From Halomonas llamarensis (lineage in GTDB: Bacteria; Pseudomonadota; Gammaproteobacteria; Pseudomonadales; Halomonadaceae): DNA of 64,000 nucleotides. This document shows positions 20,938 through 30,195 of this stretch, in pieces. The notes below the pieces were generated by a model. That model was not told the DNA's origin. It did not search any database and was given only the letters and a program-made list of their open reading frames with translations. The DNA is taken from positions 186,001 to 250,000 of the forward strand of contig NZ_JAMJPJ010000001.1 in assembly GCF_023555005.1 (NCBI RefSeq), given 5' to 3'. Numbering within the stretch: the first letter of the stretch is position 1; each line of letters starts with the position of its first letter. The position numbers were made by a program, and so were the translations under genes.

Positions 20938-22146
20938 TCAGAGGTCGACCAAGTCCTTGCTGACAAAGTGGCCATCTTCTACCGTCATTTCCACCACAAC
21001 GCCCGGCACATCGCCGTTGTCATCAAACTCGTGGGTGCCCGAAGCACCTTCGTAGTTGATCTCAGTGCCCTGAGCGATCAGCTCGGCGGCTTTTTCCCAT
21101 TCACCGGGCAGAATCACCTCGCCTGGGGCATTCGCAACGCTGCGTAAGGCATCACTCAGGCCTTCACGCTCAGCGTTGCCATTCTGTTCAATCGCCAAGG
21201 CTACCAGAAACGCGGCATCATACGCCTGAGCGGCAAAGACCGCGCTAGGATCAAAACCGGCGCCTTCTGCGGCGGCGTTAAAGATATCCGACCCCGGCAG
21301 GTCAGGGCTACCTGGGCGCGTGGCGATCATGCCATCGAGCACATCGGCACCAATCGCATCGACCAGGCTATCCCCGACCATGCCGTCTGCGCCGACGTAC
21401 TGAGTGAACATTCCACTCTCATAAGCCTGGCGCATCACCGTTTGCCCTGACGTGTCGGCATACGCCAGCACGACTAAGGTATCGGCACCGGTCGCCGAAA
21501 GGGCACCGAGTTCCGCACGATAGTCAGCCCGGTTATCTTCGTGGCCGAGGTTATCGGCCACGGTGCCGCCACCGGCCTCAAACGCTTCAGCGAACGCGTC
21601 GGAAAGGCCACGGCCATAATCATTATTGACGTAAGTGACCGCGACGTAGTCGATGCCTTTATCCAGCAAGAGCTTCGCTAACATTTCGCCTTGAAACGCA
21701 TCCGAGGGTACGGTGCGAAAGACAAGGTCGTTATCGTCTAGCGCTGAGACCGCCGGCGCCGTCGAGGCGGGCGATACCATCAGCACGCCACCGGGAATGG
21801 CGGCATTATTAGCCGCGGCTATCGTCGCCCCAGTACACAGCGCGCCGACGATAGCCGTTACCTGTTCGGTGTTCACCATGCGGTCCGCGGCGTTCGAGGC
21901 CGCTGAGGCGTCAGAGCAGGTCGTATCACCCGACGGCATGACCAGTTCTTGCCCGCCTAAAAGGCCGCCTTGCGCATTGATTTGCTGCACAGCCAAGCGC
22001 GCGCCATCGAAAATCGGTGGCGTTAAGCTTTCAATACCGCCGGTAAAGCCCCCTAAAAAGCCTACTTTCACTTCCGCGTTGGCCGCTCCCGCTAAAGCCA
22101 GCGAAGACACGGCCACGGCACTGGCGAGTATGCGTTTATTGATCAT
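20938..22146 (-). CDS. livJ: branched-chain amino acid ABC transporter substrate-binding protein (LivJ type)
   Basis: Periplasmic binding protein of about 402 residues. A signal peptide (about 1-25, ending LAGAANA) precedes EVKVGFLGGFTGG, the type I periplasmic-binding fold start, and a conserved disulfide pair region (TTCSDASA and GALCTG). It is transcribed towards the livGFHM operon and convergent with it, so it has its own promoter, allowing the higher dose a binding protein needs. The ATG at 22146 is preferred over the GTG at 22158, where the GGGAG would sit too close. Confidence 0.88.
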   Translation of the reverse strand: MINKRILASAVAVSSLALAGAANAEVKVGFLGGFTGGIESLTPPIFDGARLAVQQINAQGGLLGGQELVMPSGDTTCSDASAASNAADRMVNTEQVTAIVGALCTGATIAAANNAAIPGGVLMVSPASTAPAVSALDDNDLVFRTVPSDAFQGEMLAKLLLDKGIDYVAVTYVNNDYGRGLSDAFAEAFEAGGGTVADNLGHEDNRADYRAELGALSATGADTLVVLAYADTSGQTVMRQAYESGMFTQYVGADGMVGDSLVDAIGADVLDGMIATRPGSPDLPGSDIFNAAAEGAGFDPSAVFAAQAYDAAFLVALAIEQNGNAEREGLSDALRSVANAPGEVILPGEWEKAAELIAQGTEINYEGASGTHEFDDNGDVPGVVVEMTVEDGHFVSKDLVDL

Positions 22147-22286
22147 GTTATTTGGCACTCCCGATAAATGGATCCCTAAATGTCCCGCTTTAGAGCTTTA
22201 AAATGAAAACCCACTTACAATTTGGAACCAAACCAGAAAAAACACAACTTGCCGCTTTTAACGCTGCCAACCACAAAACTCACGCG

Positions 22287-23750
22287 CTATGCCGCCCAGC
22301 CAAAGCCCAAGATCGGCATGGCGAGCGCAAACATCGCCAGGCAAATCACCACCACGGCGATAACGCTCATCACCGCCCCGGCACGCAGCATGTCCATCAC
22401 CCTTACCTTGCCACTGCCAAACACCACCGCATTGGGCGGCGTGGCCACGGGCAGCATAAACGCGCACGAGGCGGCCATTGCCACCGGCACCGCCAACAGC
22501 AACGGGCTAGCATCGAGACTCACCGTGAGTGCGGCGGTCAGCGGTAAAATCGCCGCCGCCGTGGCGCTATTGCTGGTGACGTGGCTCATCAGCATCACAA
22601 TCACGACCACCATCAAAATCATCGCCCACGTCGGCCAAGCGCCAAACACCGCCAGCCCGTTGGCGACCACCACCGCAAGCCCCGAGCTTTCAATGGCGGT
22701 GCCCAGGCTCAAGCCGCCACCCACCAACAGCAGCACACCCCAGGGCAAATTTTTCGCGCTCTCCCAGTCGAGCAAGAACTGGCGCTGGCGCCAGCGCGCG
22801 GGCACAACGAATAAAAGCAACGCCCCCATGACCGCAATGCCACCGTCACTCAGCGTTAGCCCTGTGACATCCTGTAGCAATGGGCGAGTCATCCACGCCA
22901 CCGCGACTAACGCGAACACCGCCGCCACCCGCTTTTCAGGGCTGCTCATATGGCCTAAATCGTCTGATTGCTGGCTCAACATCGAGCTGATTCCGTTCAA
23001 CGGTGCGTGCGACACCGGAAAGATGGTAAAGGTCAAGAGTCTCCAGGCCGTGACCAACATGATCAACGCCGGGGGAATGGCCACCAGCATCCACTGAGCA
23101 AAACCGATCTGAATACCGTAATTATCACCGATAAACCCGGCCAATAGCGCATTGGGCGGCGTGCCGATCAACGTCCCCATGCCGCCGATATTCGCCGCCA
23201 ACGCAATCCCCAGCAACATACACAGCGACAGCGCACGCTGCTGTTCGACACTTAGCTCATCGTCACGCTCCATCAGCGCCAGCACCGACATACCGATCGG
23301 CACCATCAATGCCGCCGTGGCCGTATTGCTCACCCACATACTGAGAAATGCCGTCGCCGCCATAAAGCCCGCCACCAGGTGATCGGGCCGCTTTCCCGCC
23401 ACCGACAACACACCCAGCGCGATACGCCGGTGCAAATTCCAACGCTGAATCGCCTCCGCTAGCATAAAACCGCCCAAAAAAAGAAAAATCAGCGGATTCG
23501 CGTAAGGCACCGCCGCGTCGCTGATATCGCCCACGCCCAACAATGGCAAAAGCGCGACCGGCAAGAGTGCGGTAACCGCCATGGGCACCGGCTCCAGAAT
23601 CCACCACACCGCCATCCATACCGTTAGCGCGACCACGCTCCACGCGGCAGCTGGCATATTCGCAGGCGCCTCCATCAGCAATAGCAACACGGCGAGAAGC
23701 GGCCCGAGAAAGAGCCCTAGCGTCACTTTTGTCCGTGCGGCATCCTTCAT
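22287..23750 (-). CDS. SLC13/DASS family sodium:anion (dicarboxylate) symporter
   Basis: Inner-membrane carrier of 487 residues with two inverted halves. The two Ser-Asn-Thr sodium/substrate motifs are visible: SNTATAALMVPIG (about 141-153) and TSNSATAAAILPL (about 399-411). A signature region, PPNALLAGF, also recurs as TPPNAVVFGSG near the C-terminus. Likely substrates are dicarboxylates or sulfate. The gene overlaps the small upstream membrane gene by four bases. Confidence 0.88.
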   Translation of the reverse strand: MKDAARTKVTLGLFLGPLLAVLLLLMEAPANMPAAAWSVVALTVWMAVWWILEPVPMAVTALLPVALLPLLGVGDISDAAVPYANPLIFLFLGGFMLAEAIQRWNLHRRIALGVLSVAGKRPDHLVAGFMAATAFLSMWVSNTATAALMVPIGMSVLALMERDDELSVEQQRALSLCMLLGIALAANIGGMGTLIGTPPNALLAGFIGDNYGIQIGFAQWMLVAIPPALIMLVTAWRLLTFTIFPVSHAPLNGISSMLSQQSDDLGHMSSPEKRVAAVFALVAVAWMTRPLLQDVTGLTLSDGGIAVMGALLLFVVPARWRQRQFLLDWESAKNLPWGVLLLVGGGLSLGTAIESSGLAVVVANGLAVFGAWPTWAMILMVVVIVMLMSHVTSNSATAAAILPLTAALTVSLDASPLLLAVPVAMAASCAFMLPVATPPNAVVFGSGKVRVMDMLRAGAVMSVIAVVVICLAMFALAMPILGFGWAA

Positions 23751-23980
23751 CTTTCTTCCTCCTCAGCGCGTTCGGCTAGGCGCTTGCGCGCCCGGTTGCG
23801 TCGGTAACGCCGCATAAACGCAATACCCAACGCAAAGGCCAGCATCACGGCTAGCGTCACACCTTGCCAGGGCCGCGCGGCATCACGTAGTACGGTATCT
23901 AGCGTGATGATCACGATCAGCCCAATCGCCTGCGAGCCAATTGCCAGCGCCCGCAAGGGATCAAACGTTGGCTGGGGCAT
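23747..23980 (-). CDS. small two-helix membrane protein, function unknown
   Basis: A 77-residue protein with two hydrophobic segments (about 11-28 and 41-57) and a highly charged, Arg/Glu-rich C-terminal tail. The four-base overlap with the SLC13 carrier suggests co-translation and perhaps an accessory role. I do not recognise the family. Confidence 0.6.
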   Translation of the reverse strand: MPQPTFDPLRALAIGSQAIGLIVIITLDTVLRDAARPWQGVTLAVMLAFALGIAFMRRYRRNRARKRLAERAEEEER

Positions 23981-24054
23981 AATGTCTCCGAATGTATGTA
24001 ATGGCGTGATAGGGTTTGTATCAGCCTCTAGTGTAACGATTATTTAGGATAACC

Positions 24055-24858
24055 ATGAATGCCATCGCCTTAGGTCCTGTCCTGCTGTCTTTACCGCGCC
24101 TTTACGCCTTTGCCAGTGCGCTTTTGCTGATCATCGCCGCGCGCTATTTGCTCGGCCTCCCCAAGCCGGTTTACCAGCGCTGGTTGACCGGGCTCATGAT
24201 TGCCTGGCTTATCGGCGCTCGTATGGGGCATATCGCCCTTAACGCCGAGAGCTATGCCGCCGCCCCGTGGGATGCCATAAAGCTATGGCAGCCGGGGTAT
24301 CACGGCCTGTGGGGTATGCTCGCGGGGCTTATTTGGAGCGCCTGGGCGCTGCGCGAGCGGTTCATCGCGATGAGCGGGGCGATGGCGCTGCTGATCGGCG
24401 CCTCAAGCCTATGGCTAGTGCTCGTCACACTCTCGCCGCTTGGTAGTGGTAGCACGGTAACGGCCCTACCTGACATTACGCTAGAAGACCTTGACGGCAA
24501 CACGGTACACTTGCCCGCGCTTGCCAATGGTCAGGACCACATCATCGTCAACCTGTGGGCGACCTGGTGCCCACCCTGCCTGCGCGAAATGCCGTTGCTT
24601 GCTGATGCCGCCGAGCGCGAGGGCGTCACCGTCGTCGTCGCCAACCAGGGCGAAGATTTGCTTTCCATCACCCGCTACCTCGACGAACAAGGGCTCGATT
24701 TCCGCTACGCACTACGCGACCCGAACCAACAGCTGATGGTGGCATTTGAGTCCCCCGGCTTACCCACCACGGTCTTATTCGACGGCGACGGGCGCGCGCT
24801 TTCCCAGCACGTGGGCGAGCTCACCCGCGCTCAGCTGGATCAGTGGTTAAAAGAGTGA
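24055..24858 (+). CDS. TlpA-like thiol:disulfide protein with an Lgt-like membrane N-terminus
   Basis: A 267-residue membrane-anchored thioredoxin-fold protein. Residues 1-125 hold about four hydrophobic segments. The stretch ARMGHIALNAESYAAAPWD (55-73) and the following YHGLWGMLAG resemble the R-x-G-h-h-x-N motif and HGG loop of prolipoprotein diacylglyceryl transferase. From about 140 a TlpA/ResA domain follows with the redox motif WATWCPPCLREMP (about 168-180) and the cis-Pro loop GLPTTVLF. It would reduce or isomerise periplasmic disulfides, perhaps in cytochrome c maturation. Whether the Lgt-like part is catalytic is doubtful: it is far shorter than Lgt. Confidence 0.82.
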   Translation: MNAIALGPVLLSLPRLYAFASALLLIIAARYLLGLPKPVYQRWLTGLMIAWLIGARMGHIALNAESYAAAPWDAIKLWQPGYHGLWGMLAGLIWSAWALRERFIAMSGAMALLIGASSLWLVLVTLSPLGSGSTVTALPDITLEDLDGNTVHLPALANGQDHIIVNLWATWCPPCLREMPLLADAAEREGVTVVVANQGEDLLSITRYLDEQGLDFRYALRDPNQQLMVAFESPGLPTTVLFDGDGRALSQHVGELTRAQLDQWLKE

Positions 24859-24981
24859 AAACCAGATTAACGCGACAAGCGCTTAATCCCTCAGCCCCTT
24901 TGCGTTAGAATCCCCCGCCCCACTCGCCGCCGGGACCCACCCGGCGGTCGTTGACCCGTTTCTAGCATCCTTTGAGGCACC

Positions 24982-27927
24982 ATGAGCGACTTTTCTCCCG
25001 GCCAGCGCTGGATCAGCGACGGCGAGGCTGAGCTTGGGCTTGGCACCGTGCTTAACTGCGACACCCGCAGTGTGACGATTTTGTTCACTGCCAGCCAGGA
25101 AACCCGCACCTACAACACCCGCCAGGCGCCACTTACTCGCGTGCAGTTTGGTAGCGGTGACCGCATTCTCTCTGCCGATGGCTGGCAGATGCTTGTCGAT
25201 GACAGCAAAGAGCACGACGGGCTGATCACTTACGTCGGCCAAGACAACAGCGGCGCGCTCTGCGAGCTGCCCGAAGCCAAGCTTGCCGATACCATGCAGT
25301 TCGACCAAGCGCGTGATCGCTTACTGACCGGCCAAGTTGACCGCAACGACTGGTTCGATCTGCGCTTTCGCACCCTGCACCACCATCAGCGCATCGAACA
25401 GCACAGCGCGCTGGGCTTTTCCGGGCCGCGTATCGATTTGATCCCGCATCAGCTCTACATTGCCGATGAAGTCGCCCGTCGCCACGCCCCGCGCGTGCTG
25501 CTTGCCGACGAGGTCGGCCTGGGCAAGACCATCGAAGCCGGGCTGATTCTTCACCGCCTGCTGCTCGTCGGCCGCGTCGAACGCGCGCTGATTCTGGTGC
25601 CGGATAGCCTTACCCACCAATGGCTGGTGGAGCTTTTGCGCCGCTTCTCGCTGAGCGTCACGCTGCTCGATGAAAGCCAAAGCCAAGCCCACGGCAGCGC
25701 CAACCCGTTTGATAGCGGCCAGCTGATTCTCGCCAGCCAAGACTGGCTGTTTGCCAACCCCGCGCGCCAAGAACAGGCGCTGGCAAGCCACTTTGATCTA
25801 TTGATTGTCGACGAAGCGCACCACCTCGACTGGAACGAAGAAGGCAGCGGCCCCGGGTATCAATGCGTGGAGCGCCTTTCGGCCGAGATCGACGGGCTGT
25901 TGCTGCTCACCGCCACCCCGGAGCAAATGGGCCTGAAAAGTCACTTTGCCCGCCTGCGCCTGCTCGACCCGGAGCGCTACCACGATGTAGAACGCTTTAA
26001 GCAAGAAGAGCGCCACTACGTTGAGGTCGCCAGCGCCATTGACGCGCTGGACGCCTTGCCCGGCGACCCGCAAGCCCGCACTCACGTTGACGCAGTGGCC
26101 GACGACCGCGACAGCCAAGCGCTGCTCGAAACGCTTGCCAACCCCGAAGCAAGCGCTGAGCAGCACGATACCGCCCGCGTGCAGCTGCGCGACGCCCTGC
26201 TTGACCGTCACGGCACCGGGCGGGTGATGTTTCGCAATAGCCGCCGACACGTGGGCGGCTTCCCTGAGCGGCGTTATCACCCCGTTCTCCTGGCGATGCC
26301 CTCGGCGTATCGCCGGGTGATCCGCCGCCTAGAGCGCGACGAGGACTACCTCGATGAGCTTCTGATCGAAACCGGCATGGATCACCCGGATGTGTTGATC
26401 TACCCGGACGCCATGTACCGCGAGCTCTCCAACGACCCGCTCAACGCCGAAGATTGGTGGCACATCGACCCGCGGATCAACTGGCTGCTAGAGAAACTTA
26501 GCGACGACAGCGAGTCCGGCTTTGCCGATGACAAAATCCTGATTATTGCGCACCACCGCGAAACCGCTGAAGGTATTGCCGAAGGTCTGCGCGTCCTCGG
26601 CGGCTACCACGCCCCGGTGTTCCACGAAGACCTCTCGCTGATCGAGCGTGACCGCGCCGCCGCCGCGTTTGCCGATGACGAAGACGGTTGCCAGGTGCTA
26701 GTGTGCTCGGAAATTGGCTCGGAGGGCCGCAATTTCCAGTTCTGCCGCCACTTGGTCATGTTCGACTTACCCCAGCACCCGGATCAGCTTGAGCAGCGCA
26801 TCGGTCGTCTCGACCGTATCGGCCAGCAGCACGCCATCGAGGTTCACGTACCCACTTTCGAAGGTAGCCCCGGCGAGCGCCTGCTGCGCTGGTACCACGA
26901 CGGCATGGACGCCTTCAGCGCGCCCCACGGCGTGGGCAGTGACCTGTTCGATGCCTTTGGCGATGCCCTCGCTGATGCCCTGCTCGACGACGAAATGCTC
27001 ACGGAGATTGTCGAGGAAACCCGTGAGATGTTCTCAGCCAAGCTTGCCGAGCGCGATGCCGGGCGCAACCGCCTGCTGGAGCTTAACGCCTGCCGCCCGG
27101 CCCGCGCGCAAGCGGTGATCGACGCCGTCAGCGAATTGGACGACGATAAGGCGCTGCCCCGTTTTGTCGAGCGCGCGCTGGATATTTTCGGCGTGGATAG
27201 CCAAGACTTAGGCGGCGACGTCATGCTGATCTCACCCAGCCAGCAGATGCTCGACGGGCTACCGGGGCTGGCAAAAGGCGAGGAAGGGTTTTCCGCCACC
27301 TACCACCGCGATGTCGCGCTCGCCCGCGACGACATTCAGCGCCTCTCCTGGGAGCACCCGCTGCTGCGCGAAATGATGGGCCGGGTGATCGACGGCACCA
27401 TGGGCAACAGCGCGCTGGCGCTACTGCGCCACCCGGCCATTCCGAGTGGGCGTTTGATGGCGGAACTGGTATTTCGCACCCACTGCCCAGCGCCAAAACG
27501 GCTGCACCTGAACCGCTTTCTACCGCCGACGGCAGTGCGTGTTCTGCTTGATGAGTCCGGCGCCAACTTGACCGACAAGATCTCGTTCACCGGGCTTTCC
27601 AAGAACGTGCAGAAGGTCAACAAATCGCTGGCGCGGGATTTGATCAAAAGCCGCCACGAACAGCTGCGCACGCTTTTAACCCAAGGCGAAGGCGAAGCCG
27701 AGCGCGAGCTACCGAGCATCATCGAAGCCGCGGAAACCCGCATGCGCGCCCAGCTTGATAACGAGCTTGCCCGCCTAACGGCACTGGCCGAGCACAACCC
27801 GGCGGTACGCGATACGGAAGTTCAGGCGCTAAAAGCCGAGCGTGCTGCCCTTAGCGACGCCATCGAAAACACCCGCTTGCGGTTAGACGCCGTGCGGGTA
27901 GTGATTACCGTGGATACCGGGCGTTAA
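24982..27927 (+). CDS. rapA: RNA polymerase-associated SWI2/SNF2 ATPase RapA
   Basis: A 981-residue ATPase that recycles RNA polymerase by remodelling stalled complexes. The N-terminal Tudor-like domains (about 1-110, starting with PGQRWISDGEAELGLGTV) are RapA-specific. Helicase motifs are DEVGLGKTIEAG (about 176-187), DEAHHL in motif II (about 276-281), TATPEQMG, and QRIGRLDRIGQ in motif VI (about 604-614). The C-terminal dimerisation region is present and the length matches E. coli RapA (968). Confidence 0.97.
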   Translation: MSDFSPGQRWISDGEAELGLGTVLNCDTRSVTILFTASQETRTYNTRQAPLTRVQFGSGDRILSADGWQMLVDDSKEHDGLITYVGQDNSGALCELPEAKLADTMQFDQARDRLLTGQVDRNDWFDLRFRTLHHHQRIEQHSALGFSGPRIDLIPHQLYIADEVARRHAPRVLLADEVGLGKTIEAGLILHRLLLVGRVERALILVPDSLTHQWLVELLRRFSLSVTLLDESQSQAHGSANPFDSGQLILASQDWLFANPARQEQALASHFDLLIVDEAHHLDWNEEGSGPGYQCVERLSAEIDGLLLLTATPEQMGLKSHFARLRLLDPERYHDVERFKQEERHYVEVASAIDALDALPGDPQARTHVDAVADDRDSQALLETLANPEASAEQHDTARVQLRDALLDRHGTGRVMFRNSRRHVGGFPERRYHPVLLAMPSAYRRVIRRLERDEDYLDELLIETGMDHPDVLIYPDAMYRELSNDPLNAEDWWHIDPRINWLLEKLSDDSESGFADDKILIIAHHRETAEGIAEGLRVLGGYHAPVFHEDLSLIERDRAAAAFADDEDGCQVLVCSEIGSEGRNFQFCRHLVMFDLPQHPDQLEQRIGRLDRIGQQHAIEVHVPTFEGSPGERLLRWYHDGMDAFSAPHGVGSDLFDAFGDALADALLDDEMLTEIVEETREMFSAKLAERDAGRNRLLELNACRPARAQAVIDAVSELDDDKALPRFVERALDIFGVDSQDLGGDVMLISPSQQMLDGLPGLAKGEEGFSATYHRDVALARDDIQRLSWEHPLLREMMGRVIDGTMGNSALALLRHPAIPSGRLMAELVFRTHCPAPKRLHLNRFLPPTAVRVLLDESGANLTDKISFTGLSKNVQKVNKSLARDLIKSRHEQLRTLLTQGEGEAERELPSIIEAAETRMRAQLDNELARLTALAEHNPAVRDTEVQALKAERAALSDAIENTRLRLDAVRVVITVDTGR

Positions 27928-28829
27928 CGCAGAATCGCGCCCAGCGCTTTATCGAGCGTAGGGTATTGAAAGGTGAAGCCGGCCGCCTCCAAGCGTGCCG
28001 GGCGCATATCGGCGCCGGTTAACAATAGCCGCGACATCTCCCCCAGCATCGCTTTAAGCACAAACGCCGGCACGGGGAATATCGCCGGGCGATGGAGCGT
28101 TTTCGCCAGCGTCTTAGTGAATTCGGCGTTGCTGACCGGATTCGGGGCGCTGGCGTTAAACGGCCCGCTTAGGCTTTCCTCCTTGAGCAGGAACACAATT
28201 GCCTCGACCAAGTCCTCGCGATGAATCCACGGCATAAACTGTGCGCCGTCACCGAAGCGCCCGCCTAGACCGAACTTAAACGGTGGCAGCATTTTCTGCA
28301 GGCTGCCGCCACCGGCATCGAGCACCAAGCCAATTCGCAAGATCGCCAAGCGCACACCGAAGGCGTCAACCTCTTTGGCTGCGGCTTCCCACTCGGCGCA
28401 CAACCGATGAGCAAACTCATCATTTGGCGGCGTTTCTTCGGTCACTTTTTTATCGCCTTGATCGCCGTAATACCCCATAGCAGAGGCCGACACCATGGCC
28501 TTGGGCAGCGGCTGGCCGTTATCTTTTAGCTGCTCGCAGAGCACAACCAACTGTTGTGTGGCTTTCAGCCGAGATTGGATCAGCGCCTTTTTTTGCGCTT
28601 CGCTCCAGCGCTTTGTCGCAATCGACTCGCCAGCCAAGTTCACTAGCGCTTCGGGTGGGGAATCAAGGAACGCCTGGGCGCTCTCGCGCACATCACATGC
28701 TTTTGGCAACTGGCCGCGTGCCGCATTCGGCGAGCGCGATACGACTTGGGGCTCATGCCCTTCGGCCACCAACCGCTCACATAGTCGCTGACCCACAAAC
28801 CCACTACCGCCGGTGATTAGTACACGCAT
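27924..28829 (-). CDS. TIGR01777-type NAD(P)-dependent epimerase/dehydratase (YfcH-like)
   Basis: Atypical short-chain dehydrogenase of about 301 residues. The N-terminal nucleotide-binding GGSGFVGQRL follows MRVLIT, then VNLAGESIATKRW, SASAMGYYGDQGD with the catalytic YYG and a Ser nearby, and PWIHREDLV. The start at 28829 has AAGGAG nine bases upstream; the longer frame to 28847 is less likely. It overlaps rapA tail to tail by four bases. The substrate is unknown. Confidence 0.87.
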   Translation of the reverse strand: MRVLITGGSGFVGQRLCERLVAEGHEPQVVSRSPNAARGQLPKACDVRESAQAFLDSPPEALVNLAGESIATKRWSEAQKKALIQSRLKATQQLVVLCEQLKDNGQPLPKAMVSASAMGYYGDQGDKKVTEETPPNDEFAHRLCAEWEAAAKEVDAFGVRLAILRIGLVLDAGGGSLQKMLPPFKFGLGGRFGDGAQFMPWIHREDLVEAIVFLLKEESLSGPFNASAPNPVSNAEFTKTLAKTLHRPAIFPVPAFVLKAMLGEMSRLLLTGADMRPARLEAAGFTFQYPTLDKALGAILR

Positions 28830-28963
28830 TGAGAACTCCTTGGCCACACCGCGTTGGGCGACATAGATAATGAAAATAGATGGCGAAAATGTTGCAAATC
28901 TTTATTAAGTAATATTTATACCATACTGTTACAATTGAGTAAGTTTATTAAAGGATATTCGTT

Positions 28964-30046
28964 ATGTCGGCTACCCAATTTTTCACCGATCCTCCCACCG
29001 ACGCTCCCGCCATTGCCGTGATTGGCGCCGGTCTCGCCGGTCTTGCCTGCTCTAACGTTCTAACGCAGGCGGGCCATCGCGTGGCGCTGTTCGATAAAGC
29101 GCGCGGCCCAGGGGGCCGCATGTCAAGCAAGCGCCGCCCCGAAGCCACCGTGGATCTCGGCGCGCAAGCATTTACCGTTCGCGACGACGACTTTGCTGCG
29201 GAAGTCGAACGCTGGCGTGCTGCTGGCTGTGTCGCCGAATGGCCGAACTCCCTTTATCAGGCTAACCCAAGTGGCTGGCAGACGCATCATGATGGGCAAA
29301 CGCGCTATACCGGCGCCCCGCGAATGAGCGCAATCACGCGCCATTTGGCCGAGACGCTCACCCCACAAGGCGCTACCTTCTATACCAGCACACGCATCAC
29401 GGCGCTGACTAACACGGCGGCCGGCTGGGAGCTAACCTGCGAGAATGGCGATGTTGTCGGCCCTTATACACAGGTGGTGATCACCGCACCACCGCCGCAA
29501 GCCGAGTCGCTGGTACAACCCTTGGATAACACCCTATTTTCGCTCTGCAAACGCCTTCCCCAGCAAAGCTGCTGGGCGGGCTGGGTGGTATTTGAGACGC
29601 CTCTCCCAGCACTTCCCGGCGTTGCATCCGATTGGCAGATGGCACGCGCCCAACACCCGGCGCTGCGGCTTATCGCGCGCAATCGCACCAAGCCTGGGCG
29701 CGAAGCCGAGCCGGAAAGCGTAAGCCTCATCGCCCAGCTCGATTGGAGCAAAGCGCACTTAGAAGACGAGAACGATGCGGTTGCACAGCAACTATTTGAC
29801 GCGCTAAAAAGCGTATTTCCCGCCCCGTTGACCTTTCCCAAGGTGACCGATATCGGCGCCCACCGCTGGCGTTATTCGCAGCCCGCCGAGGATGCCGATA
29901 TGCCGGCTGAGGGCTTTGCCATCGGCCGCGATGGCTTGGCACTTTGTGGCGACAGCTTACGTGGAGGCCGCGTTGAAGATGCATGGCTTTCAGGCTACCG
30001 GCTTGCCCAGGCGCTGCTAGAAGAAAAGGGATCGTCACCACGCTGA
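28964..30046 (+). CDS. FAD-dependent oxidoreductase, renalase/amine-oxidase-like
   Basis: A 360-residue flavoprotein. The Rossmann motif VIGAGLAGLACSNVL (about 19-33) and FDKARGPGGRMSSKR (about 44-58), where the GGRM loop contacts FAD, identify the renalase-like family. The C-terminal LCGDSLRGGRVEDAWLSG (about 326-343) closes the FAD site. It is divergent from the epimerase and just upstream of the light-cluster regulator. The upstream region (28848-28963) is AT-rich and carries the inverted repeat TTAC-N6-GTAA (28929-28942), a possible operator. Confidence 0.85.
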   Translation: MSATQFFTDPPTDAPAIAVIGAGLAGLACSNVLTQAGHRVALFDKARGPGGRMSSKRRPEATVDLGAQAFTVRDDDFAAEVERWRAAGCVAEWPNSLYQANPSGWQTHHDGQTRYTGAPRMSAITRHLAETLTPQGATFYTSTRITALTNTAAGWELTCENGDVVGPYTQVVITAPPPQAESLVQPLDNTLFSLCKRLPQQSCWAGWVVFETPLPALPGVASDWQMARAQHPALRLIARNRTKPGREAEPESVSLIAQLDWSKAHLEDENDAVAQQLFDALKSVFPAPLTFPKVTDIGAHRWRYSQPAEDADMPAEGFAIGRDGLALCGDSLRGGRVEDAWLSGYRLAQALLEEKGSSPR

Positions 30047-30070
30047 ATGGTTGTACCCGGCGGCCACAAG

Positions 30071-30094
30071 TTGTACAAAGGAACCGTGTATAAT
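30071..30094 (+). promoter_or_regulatory. candidate promoter and palindromic operator of the MerR/LitR-like gene
   Basis: A perfect -10 box TATAAT (30089-30094) has no good -35 at normal spacing. Instead the palindrome TTGTACAA (30071-30078) lies where a MerR-family regulator would bind between -35 and -10, and another TTGTAC occurs at 30051. Autoregulation is an inference from placement. Confidence 0.45.
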
Positions 30095-30195
30095 ACGTGG
30101 TAACATTACGCATTAACGTGACACCCGTTACCCAGTATGACGACAATGGTGTTACGTCACCATATAGATAAGACAATCAAGAGGCATTCGCGCCC

